From Acanthamoeba sp. SK_2022b (lineage: Eukaryota > Discosea > Longamoebia > Acanthamoebidae): a stretch of 13,621 nt of DNA. Positions 1 to 8,714 of this stretch are shown here, piece by piece. Position 1 is the stretch's first letter. Each line of letters begins with the position of its first letter. Made by a program: the position numbers and the translations under genes. The notes beneath the pieces were generated by a model, which was not told where the DNA came from, made no database searches, and saw only the letters and a list, made by a program, of their open reading frames with translations. The DNA lies in assembly GCA_027943245.1 (NCBI GenBank), contig JANDJZ010001011.1:1-13621 (forward strand). The letters run 5' to 3'.

Positions 1-41
1 TGGGGTTAACTCAACGGTACGCCGGGTCCACATTCCATGGA

Positions 42-533
42 ATGACCTCGCTCATTTACAATTTACTGGCCCTTCTGCATTCAAAGGTGCGGGGTATGGA
101 GGGTAGAAAGCGCAGCACTGTGGACGACGTAGTTGGAGTGGACGATGCGAGGAGCCCAAAGCGATTGAAGCAAGAGCCTGCAGATGAGTTGGTCCTTGGA
201 TCAGGCAATGCCGCTCCGCCTCCTACACAGGGTACCCTGCCTGGCCATGTCCTGACAGGTCAAGAGGGGGATACGCAGCGGCTCGATTGGGCGCTGCGCA
301 AAATCGAGGAGCTGCGGCATCTGGCGGAGGAGAAGGAAGAACGTATCGCGCGTCTCGAGGCCACCAACCGCGATCTCCGGCAGCAGCTGCAAATCGTCGG
401 ATATGAGTCCGCACAGACGGGAGCTGAAGAAGAAGAAGAAGAGGGTGGTACCACTCCGAGGAGGAGGAGGCGAGGGCGCAAGCGAAAACGCGAAAACAGG
501 AGGAGAAAGCAGCTCGAGCACAGCAAAAAGAAC

Positions 534-571
<38 letters not shown>

Positions 572-2069
572 CTGCTGCAGCACCACTGAGACGGAGGAGG
601 GCGTGGCCTCACCTCGGGCGTTCGCGGAGCAGGTGACCCGCCCCGACGATCAAACCACAACGATGACTGGCGGGAGCGCGGGAGCGCGTGTGGAGGTCGA
701 CCAAGCGCGGAGCGAGGACGTCGGCACAGGCCAGGAAGAAACGACAGCGCTGCCAGAATGTGAGGAGCAGAAGAAGGAGAAGGAGAAGGACCTTGAGGTG
801 GAGATGGAAGAGCTGGAACAACAGGACCGAGAGCAGCCGGCGCAAGTGGCAGAAGAAGCGAGCGAGGTAGTGCGAATGCTGCAAGACATGTTTCCGGGCA
901 CATCAGCACAGGTCATTGAGCACACCCTGAGCGAGGTGGCGGGCAGCACCGAGAAGGCCATCGACTGCCTGCTCAACCTCTGCACTGCACTCGATCTTAC
1001 TCGCTCCGAATTAGAGTCGAGCACACCGCCTGCTTCATTTTTATCTTCATCTTCCTCTTTCACCCCTCCCTCCTGCTCTTTGACGCAAGGGTTTGCCCAT
1101 GAGTCGAGCCCATTACGGCCAGTGCCGTCTTTTTCTCCTTCTTCATCCTCCTCCTCCTCCTCCTCCTCGTATCAATCGTCTTCATCGGCCGTGATCACCT
1201 ACACGAGGGCATCTTCGTCCGTGCTGGGAGAGTCGCCCGTTGACGAGTGCGCAGGCGTGGCCTGCCTGAGCGAACAGCAACAGCGAGCGCTGGATTTGGC
1301 CGAGCGTGGCTGTTCCATGTTCCTCACCGGCAGTGCCGGCACCGGCAAATCCTTCGTGCTCCGGCAGATGATCGAACGGTTGCGTCTCAAGCACGGCCCC
1401 GAAGCTGTGGCCGTCACCGCTTCTACTGGTACCACGCACATGCACAGAACTACACACAACTGCACGCGCACATGCATGCGACATGCACCTTCTCGACTTC
1501 AGCTGAATATAAGTGGAGCGACTCGTCGCTGATGTGTGTGTGCAGGTGTGGCTGCAATCAACATCGACGGCATGACTTTGCACAAGTGGGCGGGCATAGG
1601 CCTTGGGAATGAAGGAATCAAGGTAATGCTGGGCCGCGCCTTCGGCAAACGCAAAGAGTACAAGCAAACGCGAGTGCTCATCATCGACGAAATAAGCATG
1701 GTACAGTCTTACTCTTCTTCATGAAGGCCTCTGCGGACTGCATCAACAGGGCTGATGCTGCAGCCGGCAGATCAAGTCGGACCTGTTTGACCAGCTGGAA
1801 TACATCACGCGAAGAGTTCGTAACTGGAAGAAGTTTCCTGCGAAGGAGAAGCCGTTCGGAGGCATCCAGCTCATTTGCTGCGGTGACTTCTTTCAGGTAT
1901 TATGAGCATCTACTGCTGTGCAGTGCTTGCATTCACTCACGCCCTCTCTTCCTGCACTGCTCTCTTAATTGACGGAACAGCTTCCGCCAGTGCTCGATAA
2001 AACGTACAAATAGCGCTTCACTGCGTTGCTGCACGCCAATAGGGTATCTAACTTGTTCTCTCTCTCTTG

Positions 2070-2131
<62 letters not shown>

Positions 2132-4179
2132 CTGTAACAGAAACAAACGAATGAGCATGAGCCAAGCCTTCGCGTTCAACGCCGAGTCCTGGCGGTCGTG
2201 CATCGACGTTGTTGTGCAGCTCTCCAAGGTCTTCCGCCAAAAGGACGAACGGTACGTGGGGACACCCCTGTGCTCTCTTCTTTCGCCGCACAGCTCAGTC
2301 AGTTAGTCTTGGGTGATTGAGTGTTGGTACCGCAGATTCCAGGGCATACTGAATGAGATCAGGCAGGGCGCCTGCTCCTACGAATCCATAAGTATTCTAA
2401 ACAGGTATGTGTTTGTATGTAGCCTGCCATTGACAACAAAGGCGAGCAATGATTGCTCACATATTACTGGAATGGACTCAGATGTGTGGGGCGAAGGTTC
2501 GAGAACGACTTGGACATCCTGCCCACGAAGCTGCACCCTACCAATCAGCAGGTGGAGGGCATAAACCAGACACACCTGGATGAGCTCGACGGCAACTGCT
2601 GTCAGTACCTGGCCAAGGACAAGCTGCCCGCAGCAACCGGCCCCCGAAAGATCCTTACACAGTGGCTACATCAGAGCTGCAGCGCCCTCGAAGCCCTCGA
2701 GCTCAAAGAGGGTGCGTAGCCGACCTCGTGTTGAGTCACGCCAAACGCTGCTCCTAACCAACATCGTCTTTGCGCGCAGGCGCACAGGTGATGCTCATCC
2801 GAAACCTTACCTCCAAGCTGGTGAACGGCTCGAGAGGCGTTGTGCTCGGTTGGGCGACCGTGAGTACTGTTCTCTCGCAATCCGCTGGCTCGTGAGTGAG
2901 CGTGCATTTAACTCTCCGCACTGACCTACTTTAGGCGAGTTCAAGGCTACCTTGACCCAGGCCCACACGATGGACTCCCCCTATCGGCCCCAATTGCACG
3001 ACTCGCTGCAGCAGGCCAAGTGGCTCAAAAAGCAGAGCAAGGACCCTCACTTTCGGTACGGGCCGTTTCCGAGGAGGAGTAGGAGGAGGAGGAGGAGGAG
3101 GAGGAGGAGGAGGAGGAGGTTTAAAGCCTGGTGGCTGACGCCTGTGATGTGGTTCTCGTGGTTCGAGCAACAGTCTGCCTCTCGTGCGCTTCATCGGTCA
3201 CGAAACGCCAATCATTGTAGGGCCTGTGGTTTTCACAGGTGCGCCAACTTGCTCACTTTTTTGTGCGCATGGACGTGTTGTTCACGCTTACATTCTCTTG
3301 AAGGGCGTCATCGTGAAAAGGGCCAAGTGCACGAGTGCTCCCGGTGTCAGATACCGCTCAAGCTCGCCTGGGCCGTGACCATTCACAAGTGCCAGGGCCT
3401 CTCGCTTGACCGGGTTGAAATCTCCTTGGCCTCGGTCTTTGCGCCAGGACAGGCGTACGTCGCGCTCAGTCGCGTTCGGAGCCTAGACGGTCTCTGTCTC
3501 CTCAGCCCTGTTGACCGACGGTAGTTCCTACTCCGTGCTGCGCGTGCACCGTGTGTGTATATGTGCGTTGGTCTGATCTTATTTGATTTGATCGCGCGTT
3601 ATTGGCAGACATGCCTTTGTTACGCCGACAGTGGTGGACTTCTACCGAAGGTGCACCCGAGAGCAGGCCGAGAGCGACAGCAATTGCTATGAGACCCAAC
3701 TGTCATCGACGCGCACCTTGTTGCCCAAGTGCCAAGTGCCCTGCGCCAAGCGGGTGCCGGCCTTCCTGCAGCAGGACTACTGCGACGACCGCGGACTCAC
3801 ATCCGCATCACTCTCCGGGGTCAGCGCCGACGACATGGAAGATGAAATCCTCACGTCGGCCCAGTCTGCCGCGGCCCTGGCCAGCCCGCGGCGATATAAC
3901 CCAGCCAGCACGAATCCGTGCGACAGCCAAAGCGGACGGAGGCAGTGGCAAAACAGCTTGGGCCAGGTGCACAAAGGCGATGACGGCCGACCGCGCTACT
4001 TCCACAACAACAGCCGCGAAGAAATGATGGACTTATGCGCTGGTCGTGACAGCGCCTTGAGCATGCAACCAAGGGGCGCCAATGACGACGACGAACAGTT
4101 TTTGCGGGCGCTGGCTGAGTCGCAGTCCGAGCAGTCATCATCATTCCAGTCCCAGCCCCTCTTCTGGTTCGAGAAGTGA
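42..4179 (+). CDS. PIF1-family DNA helicase with CUE-like and UIM ubiquitin-binding modules (12 exons)
   Basis: Proposed exons: 42-1428, 1546-1700, 1771-1896, 1981-2003, 2141-2251, 2336-2404, 2482-2711, 2780-2859, 2940-3055, 3174-3238, 3304-3520, 3609-4179 (3,150 nt, 1,049 codons plus stop, in frame throughout). Helicase motifs read in order: Q-like LSEQQQRAL, Walker A GSAGTGKS (about residues 430-437), TASTGVAAI, Walker B IIDEISM, GDFFQLPPV, then HKCQG and [14 protein letters not shown] near the end of exon 11. This is the SF1B 5'-3' helicase order of PIF1, which acts on G-quadruplexes, replication forks and telomeres. The N-terminal half is low-complexity: basic NLS-like stretches, (Q)10, poly-Ser, then a CUE-like module at about 275-318 with MFP and a late Leu-Leu. 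Exon 12 ends with a UIM-like [13 protein letters not shown]. The start is uncertain: the frame is open to the window edge and Met at 96 (MEGRKRS) is an alternative. Exon 8/9 could also splice at other sites. No HUH Rep domain is visible, so it is not a Helitron protein. Confidence 0.85.
537..566 (+). repeat. (CAG)10 trinucleotide repeat encoding polyglutamine
   Basis: Ten uninterrupted CAG codons inside exon 1 of the PIF1-like gene, after a very basic Arg/Lys stretch. It lies in the disordered N-terminal region and is likely to vary in length. Confidence 0.95.
2071..2130 (+). repeat. (TG)30 microsatellite inside intron 4 of the helicase gene
   Basis: Sixty bases of uninterrupted TG fill much of the 137-bp intron at 2004-2140, just before the GTAACAG acceptor. 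A TG tract followed by AG is the type of 3' splice-site context that can modulate exon recognition. The next exon is only 111 nt and the previous one only 23 nt. Confidence 0.95.
3071..3119 (+). repeat. (GGA)n polypurine repeat inside intron 9 of the helicase gene
   Basis: Near-perfect GAG/AGG triplets, broken once by AGT, occupy the first half of the 118-bp intron at 3056-3173. The frame stays open through it (poly-Arg), so unspliced transcript would still be translatable. The good donor (CG|GTACGG), the acceptor (CAACAG) and the PIF1-like sequence on both sides support an intron. Confidence 0.85.
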
Positions 4180-4439
4180 GTGTACATACAGAGACGTGTC
4201 CCTTAATGGCGCTTTGCTGTAAACTGGCCTCGGCCATTCAACGAGCAGTTTCATTTGTTTGTTCAACATTACACCGCGGAGGGTAAGAACATGGCAGGAT
4301 GGTTGTGACCATGCTTTTCCACAGTACAACGTTCAACAGGTACCCATTGTTGGGGTCTTGTTGTGTATGATGGACACAACCAGTGGAGGAGGCAATAACA
4401 GTCACACCAGACGAAATACCAGGCAGTGACAACTACACC
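4180..4439. other. Intergenic transition from GC-rich gene to AT-rich subtelomere
   Basis: No coding frame or RNA gene is apparent. Base composition falls from the GC-rich helicase gene to the AT-rich repeat region across this stretch. The stop codon of the helicase overlaps a donor-like AAGTGAGTG, so a 3' UTR intron or an alternative C-terminus cannot be excluded. Confidence 0.5.
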
Positions 4440-4745
4440 ATGGAATACTTTTGTTTACTTTGGCTAACCTGGCCACTGAAATAGCTAGACCAAAACAGAC
4501 AGCGGGAAACCTCATTTTGGGGGTGGATAAAGGGGTGAGCAAGGGTTGTTTCAAGGTCATGCACCCCAAGTATGGGACCTATTGTGGACTTGGAAATTTG
4601 TACTGCCCCTCACACAGTGCACACTCTGAAATCAAGCTCTAACTCTGCATCCATGTCTCTGTTTTGCATGTGGTATGGTGCGTTGTGTTCAGCTCATCAA
4701 GGGCTATGCAACGGTATGTAAAACATAACTTTTGCCACATTGACC
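4440..4745. repeat. Subtelomeric repeat module R2, partial copy 1
   Basis: Shares blocks with 5110-5870 and 12650-13425: GGCTAAC...AATAGCTAGACC, ACAGACAG.GGGAAAC, a T/G-rich TTTTGGGGG segment, and a core around 4625-4735 with CTCTAACTCTGCATCC, GTGGTATGGTGCGTTG and TCATCAAGGGC. By eye the core is about 90% identical to 5277-5390. The copy stops before the GAGCCACAAC segment present in the full copies. Confidence 0.75.
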
Positions 4746-4794
4746 CCCCCCCAATATGTATGTTGGCTATTGTTGAGCAGGACTTGGTGTTTTT

Positions 4795-5109
4795 GGGAGT
4801 ACCTGGGAGTCTCCTGCCTTGCCTCTTTTTCCCCTCCCCCAGCTATTAAGCATTGTAAATATACTATAGCTTACGCTCTACCTGATGGTGCAAACAAAAA
4901 TCCATGATCTGTCCAAGTAAAGGAGATAGAGAATTTACAATATTTAATTTCGCAAAAATAATCATGGATCTCAGGAAGAACTGGTCTACACAAACTCAAT
5001 GTATCATCATTGGAATCAGCATTACTCAGGCATCAGTTGAGTAGATGAAACAGTCATTGAGGATGAAAAAAAAAAAAAAAGGGAAGAGAGGCCATATGTA
5101 GGCAAAATG
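4795..5109. repeat. Subtelomeric repeat module R1, copy 1
   Basis: Pairs with 6440-6770. Shared blocks include GTCTCCTGC, the GTAAATATACTATA/GCTTACGCTCTA segment at about 4854-4882, CATGATCT.TCCAAGTA, GGAGATAGA.AAT and CAGGCATCAGTT. It flows straight into R2 copy 2, so R1+R2 form one composite unit in this order. It also contains an A-homopolymer near 5070-5082. No coding potential is apparent. Confidence 0.75.
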
Positions 5110-5930
5110 GGTTGTTAACTCTATTGTGGGCTAACAAAAAGGGCTAGACCGAAACAGACAGGGGGAAACGTGATTTTGGGGGGGCTTAAAGGGTATAAAA
5201 GTCCTTTGGTGTCATGCTCGCCAAGTACACAAAAGCTGAGATACAAGTGACATGGCATCTTGCACAGTGCACTGTGCGTATACTGAAATCAAGCTCTAAC
5301 TCTGCATCCTCGTCTCCATTTTGCATGTGGTATGGGGTGTTGTGTTCAGCGCATCAAGGGCTATGCAATGGTATGTAAAACAAAACTTTTGCAAAATTGT
5401 ACTCCATGTTGACTTGTAGGCATGGTGGGCAGCATAGAGCCACAACAGCTACAGAAGAAGCTACCCTTTTGTCTCTGGGCTCATTGGAAAGCCAATAAAA
5501 TGCTGACAAAGGAATACAATCAATAATTTCAACAAAACTTCATCACAAGAGATATTCCAAAAAAAACATGAAATCCATCACTGCAAATATTGCTTGTAAA
5601 ATGTATAACTGGCAATCACAGGTAGAAAAGCACAAGTAAAGATGTGGACAGTGTTACTGAAAGTCAATAAATGCCTGCACACAAACAGGCAACAACAATA
5701 TCAAGGTTATTGACTTGATAAAGAAATAATACATGATAAAAGCATGTAGAAAAATTACAATAAATCGTATAAATTAGCATACTGGCTTGTACATTGTCTG
5801 TGAGATGCCACTAGCAGGTCTGTACTCATTGTTGAGTGGGCTACAAAATGACATGTTAGATAATGACAGTTGATGACTTTACCTTTTTAGGTATAAGACT
5901 TACCTTATTTAGACATAGGGTTAATCAAGT
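5110..5930. repeat. Subtelomeric repeat module R2, full-length copy 2
   Basis: Matches the telomere-proximal copy (12650-13425) along its length. Shared blocks include ATTGTGGGCTAACAA, ACAGACAG.GGGAAAC, CTCTAACTCTGCATCC, TCATCAAGGGC-like sequence, GAGCCACAAC, AATAAAATGCTGA-like sequence, and near the end TGTACTCA followed by GTGGGCTACA. Divergence is moderate, with many small indels. Its right edge continues about 50-60 bp beyond the point where the distal copy is replaced by telomere. The stretch is AT-rich and shows no coding frame. Confidence 0.75.
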
Positions 5931-5984
5931 TTATTATTAACAGTTTTTAAAACAAGACACCACAATGCCAGGCACATTATTGCC

Positions 5985-6290
5985 ATGGCCAGAGAGAGAG
6001 GGAGAAAAACAACAAGTACAAGAGAAGAGGAGAAAAGCCAAGGAAAAGGCCAGGGAAGGCCAGCCAGAAAAACCCCTGGAAAAAAGGAAAAAGACCCATG
6101 GAAAAAGGCCAGCCACCAGAGATCCAGCGGCTGGGGAAATAACCCCCTGGAGATCGTGGGAGTTAAGGGGAAAGAGCCACTCAACATGCCAAGGGGGGAA
6201 GACCAGAGGAAGTGGGGAGGGGAAGACCAGAGGAAGTGGAGAGAGAGAGAGGAGGAGAGGAGGAGGGGAAGAAAACAAAGAAGAAGAGCT
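5985..6290. other. Purine-rich low-complexity block
   Basis: About 300 bases with strong A/G bias on the plus strand, including AGAGAGAGAGGGAG, a tandem pair of GGGGAAGACCAGAGGAAGTGG at about 6196-6238 and repeated GGCCAG elements. Three overlapping ORFs (Lys/Glu/Arg-rich plus-strand, Leu/Pro/Phe-rich minus-strand) span it, as expected from composition alone. I treat it as noncoding. It lies between two copies of the subtelomeric repeat and is absent from the other copies. Confidence 0.6.
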
Positions 6291-6439
6291 GTACAGCCAC
6301 CACAAGCCAGCGTCCCAGTGAGGATAGCGAGGTTAGGTTGCTATTAGCATGGTCTGAAACCCCTACCAGGTTCTTAATTGGAGGTGCAGCTTGGGGCGAA
6401 ATTGAAGTTGAAATCGAAGTTGGGGGAGGGTGAGGTTGA

Positions 6440-6808
6440 GGTTGAGGGTATACTGGTGGGTCTCCTGCTTTACCTCTTTTTTTTACCCGAAATGTTAAGT
6501 ATTGTAAATATACTATAACTTACGCTCTATCTGTTGCACCTATTGAAAATTCATGATCTATCCAAGTACCGGAGATAGACAATCTACAATATTTATTTTC
6601 GATTTAATATTGTCAAGAATTTTATTGATCTCTGGTATTACGTATCGGTATACAATTCACTAATTTTGTGTGATAGAACATAATTCAGGCATCAGTTTGA
6701 TATACAAGTCGGTCATAGAAGATGAGACATTGTATGCAGAGAGGTCTCACAAAAATTTGTATGAGGCGAAAAGGGTTGTAAATTCAATTGTGGGCTAACA
6801 AAAATAGC
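6440..6808. repeat. Subtelomeric module R1 copy 2 plus first ~36 bp of R2, truncated
   Basis: From about 6440 it repeats R1 copy 1: GGGTCTCCTGC, GTAAATATACTATAACTTACGCTCTA, CATGATCTATCCAAGTA, GGAGATAGACAAT and CAGGCATCAGTT. At 6773-6808 it matches the opening of R2 (TGTAAATTCAATTGTGGGCT is also in the distal copy). R2 homology then stops within a few bases of AATAGCT, where the transposase locus begins. The rest of R2 does not reappear on the far side of that locus. Confidence 0.7.
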
Positions 6809-6855
6809 TCCGTGCAGATCAGAACCCAGGAGATAGTGGTGGCATTTGAAGTATT

Positions 6856-8004
6856 TTATTGTAAAATGTGGTCTTGCAAGTTGATGCATTCATCGTAGAA
6901 CGTGAGGATGTCCTGGTAGCGCAACTGCGCCTATGCATGGAAGAGAAGCTGGGGAACAGGCATTGTGGTATCGCAAGTGTTGCAGATGTAGTTCTTGAGG
7001 TACGCAAAAACTAATTCGCATGGGTTGAGCTCCAGTGAGTATTTGGGCAAGAAGATGAAGTTGATCTGGAAGTGGTTGAAGAGGTCCACCAGCATCTGCC
7101 ATGTCTCTGTGCCAAAGTGAATGGTGGCATTGTCAACAATGAAGAAGTCACCAGCTTGGAGACAGCCTTGTTCAATGGCCACGATGACGAAACTGAGAAA
7201 ATCTAGCTCTGAGTTCAAATCCATGCGAATGTTGAAATAAAACGGGGTTTGGGTGTCAGACAGGTCAATGAGAAATGTGAGAGAGAAGCTCTCATTGATT
7301 CCTTGATGGTTGATCAGGTAGACATCTGCACCAACTGGCCCCACAACAAAATTGCGATATAGATCACAGGAGACAAAATGTGCCTCATCACAGAACTTGA
7401 GGCGGTGAAAAGGAAAGGTAGGTACAAGAGTCACCCACTGTGTGTAGTATTCAATGTTGTCAGGTTTGTACTTCGTGATTTGTTGTGTTGCCGGCTTCTT
7501 CCACGACCAGCGCCAGCTCCAAAAGATATGCGCGACAAAGGACTTGCTTACATCAGCTCCTGCTTGGTTCAGGAGCTCTGTGCTTCTTCAGGTTGTAGTC
7601 TGGATGGAGGCGGACGTTGAACCAGAGGAGCCATTGAATCGCTCCATCAATAGTCTCACCAAACTTCAACCAGCTGCGATTAAATAAAATTAGTTAAAAA
7701 TGAGCATCAAATTGGCAAGCAAGCGCACCTGAAACCGCCCCATGGGCCAGTGTGGAAAGATGGGTCAATAAGCTTTGTGTGCCAGTAACGTGCAATGTTG
7801 TGTGTTACATTAAAAGCTTGTGCAGCAGCTGTTGCACCAATTTCACTGGCCAGCAGACCAAGTGCCAATCGAGCAACATAAAAATAAGACCTGTTTTCAC
7901 ATTAGTGATGCAAAAAAAAAAGTTGTGGTGAGGTCATACCATTTTGTTTGCCTCTCCCGCCACTGCTTGAGCTCTTTCACTGTGTGGATTGTCTTCCGTG
8001 GCAT
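6856..8004 (-). pseudogene. IS630/Tc1-mariner-type DDE transposase, decayed (3 exons, one frameshift, one premature stop)
   Basis: Model on the minus strand: exon 8004-7940 (start MPRKTIHTVKEL), intron 7939-7891, exon 7890-7729, intron 7728-7674, last exon from 7673. Exon 2 carries a helix-turn-helix-like stretch (ASEIGATAAAQAFNVTHN). The catalytic core has DEAHF (first Asp at 7389-7387), VDNATIH (second Asp at 7134-7132) and SLELNPCEL (Glu at 7017-7015), 38 residues after the second Asp, in the range of IS630-Tc1-mariner DDE enzymes. The KKPATQ...KY segment upstream is also typical. Two lesions: between about 7590 and 7570 the frame shifts by one (NLKKH to STELLNQ), and TAG at 6933-6931 precedes 24 further in-frame codons (LRYQDILTFYDE) ending at TAA 6858-6856. 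I found no terminal inverted repeats. A sequencing indel could explain the frameshift but not both lesions. Confidence 0.8.
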
Positions 8005-8144
8005 TGTTGTCACAGATTGAGCGTTTGTGGTTGCTCCCTGCTCCGGCCAAATTGCACCCACCAAACAAATCCTAGAAAATACCAAGTTTTGTTGGGCCTT
8101 ATCATTGGCGCACTTGGCGTCACTCCTCTCTCTCCTTCTCCACC

Positions 8145-8531
8145 ATGCATGAGCCAAGTGCCATGCTTCCTTCTCTATCCACCATCAGATCCTACTCTGA
8201 GTTCTTTAGCCACTTCATCAATGTCACCAACTTCCAGAAAACAGACTTTGTCTGGGTTGAGTATTCAAAAGCGGAGCGTGTGGCCCAGCTGAAGCCCCGA
8301 GCAGTTGTTGTGTGGCAAGGTGGTGGAAAAGCACCAAGCCGGTGTTCCCATTGCCATTTGCCTATGTTTGAAAGCCGCCAGAACTCCTTCCACCACTCCC
8401 TGCACCACCTACAAGCACTGCCTTGGCGCACACAAAGACTGTACAGTCTTCACTTTGCTGCTTTGATTTTTTGTTTTCTTGGAACCGAACTTAGGGTTAG
8501 GGTTAGGGCTGATTTAAGCCAATTTGTTTGA
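8145..8531 (+). CDS. Hypothetical 128-residue ORF running into interstitial telomere repeat (doubtful)
   Basis: I recognise no family. The ATG has a good context (CCACCATGC) and lies about 140 bp from the divergent transposase start. Residues 18-60 look protein-like (FFSHFINVTNFQKTDFVWVE). Near the C-terminus the frame reads through three TTAGGG units (about 8491-8508, giving LRVRVRA) before a stop, so any original C-terminus has been lost. The antisense frame at 8431-8192 is also open, so coding is not established on either strand. It could be a truncated gene, an exon with an unseen splice partner, or chance. Confidence 0.2.
   Translation: MHEPSAMLPSLSTIRSYSEFFSHFINVTNFQKTDFVWVEYSKAERVAQLKPRAVVVWQGGGKAPSRCSHCHLPMFESRQNSFHHSLHHLQALPWRTQRLYSLHFAALIFCFLGTELRVRVRADLSQFV
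8491..8508 (+). repeat. Interstitial telomeric sequence, (TTAGGG)3
   Basis: Three perfect TTAGGG units about 4.9 kb inside the terminal array, in the same orientation as the chromosome-end telomere. It lies between the transposase locus and the 3' end of the chromodomain-recombinase gene. Three units can arise by chance or slippage, but the perfect match, orientation and subtelomeric position favour a telomeric origin. Confidence 0.85.
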
Positions 8532-8714
8532 TTTTGATAGTTGTGAATGTGACTAGATCTTACCTGGCAGTTGCATGTTGAAAAGCATATTTTTCCAGAT
8601 TTTTCTCTAAACGCGCAAGGCCACAAAGTGATAATTGTTCTAAGACTTAGATGACCAGCCCTAATAAGACTTGAGAGATGGAAGAAAAAAAACAATGGAG
8701 TTGGAGGTCTATTA

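Noticed and set aside
223..909. Long minus-strand ORFs over exon 1 of the helicase
   Set aside because: Their Cys/Ala/Leu/Ser-rich runs are antisense to CAG, GAG and AGG triplet repeats of a well-supported plus-strand exon.
2067..2306. ORF with Cys-Val repeats
   Set aside because: It starts in the (TG)30 intron microsatellite. The real coding frame starts at the 2141 acceptor.
42..4179. Helitron (RepHel) origin for the PIF1-like helicase
   Set aside because: The N-terminal half has polyQ, basic, poly-Ser and CUE-like regions and no HUH replication-initiator motif, and no Helitron ends (5' TC, 3' hairpin-CTRR) were recognised.
5965..6347. Lys/Glu/Arg-rich ORFs on the plus strand
   Set aside because: Two plus frames and two minus frames are open at once, as expected from purine bias. 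No domain, splice structure or conserved motif is visible.
6800..8500. Terminal inverted repeats and TA duplications bounding the transposase
   Set aside because: I compared the left flank (6808-6860) with the right flank (8004-8490) by eye and found no convincing inverted match; the ends may be lost or diverged.
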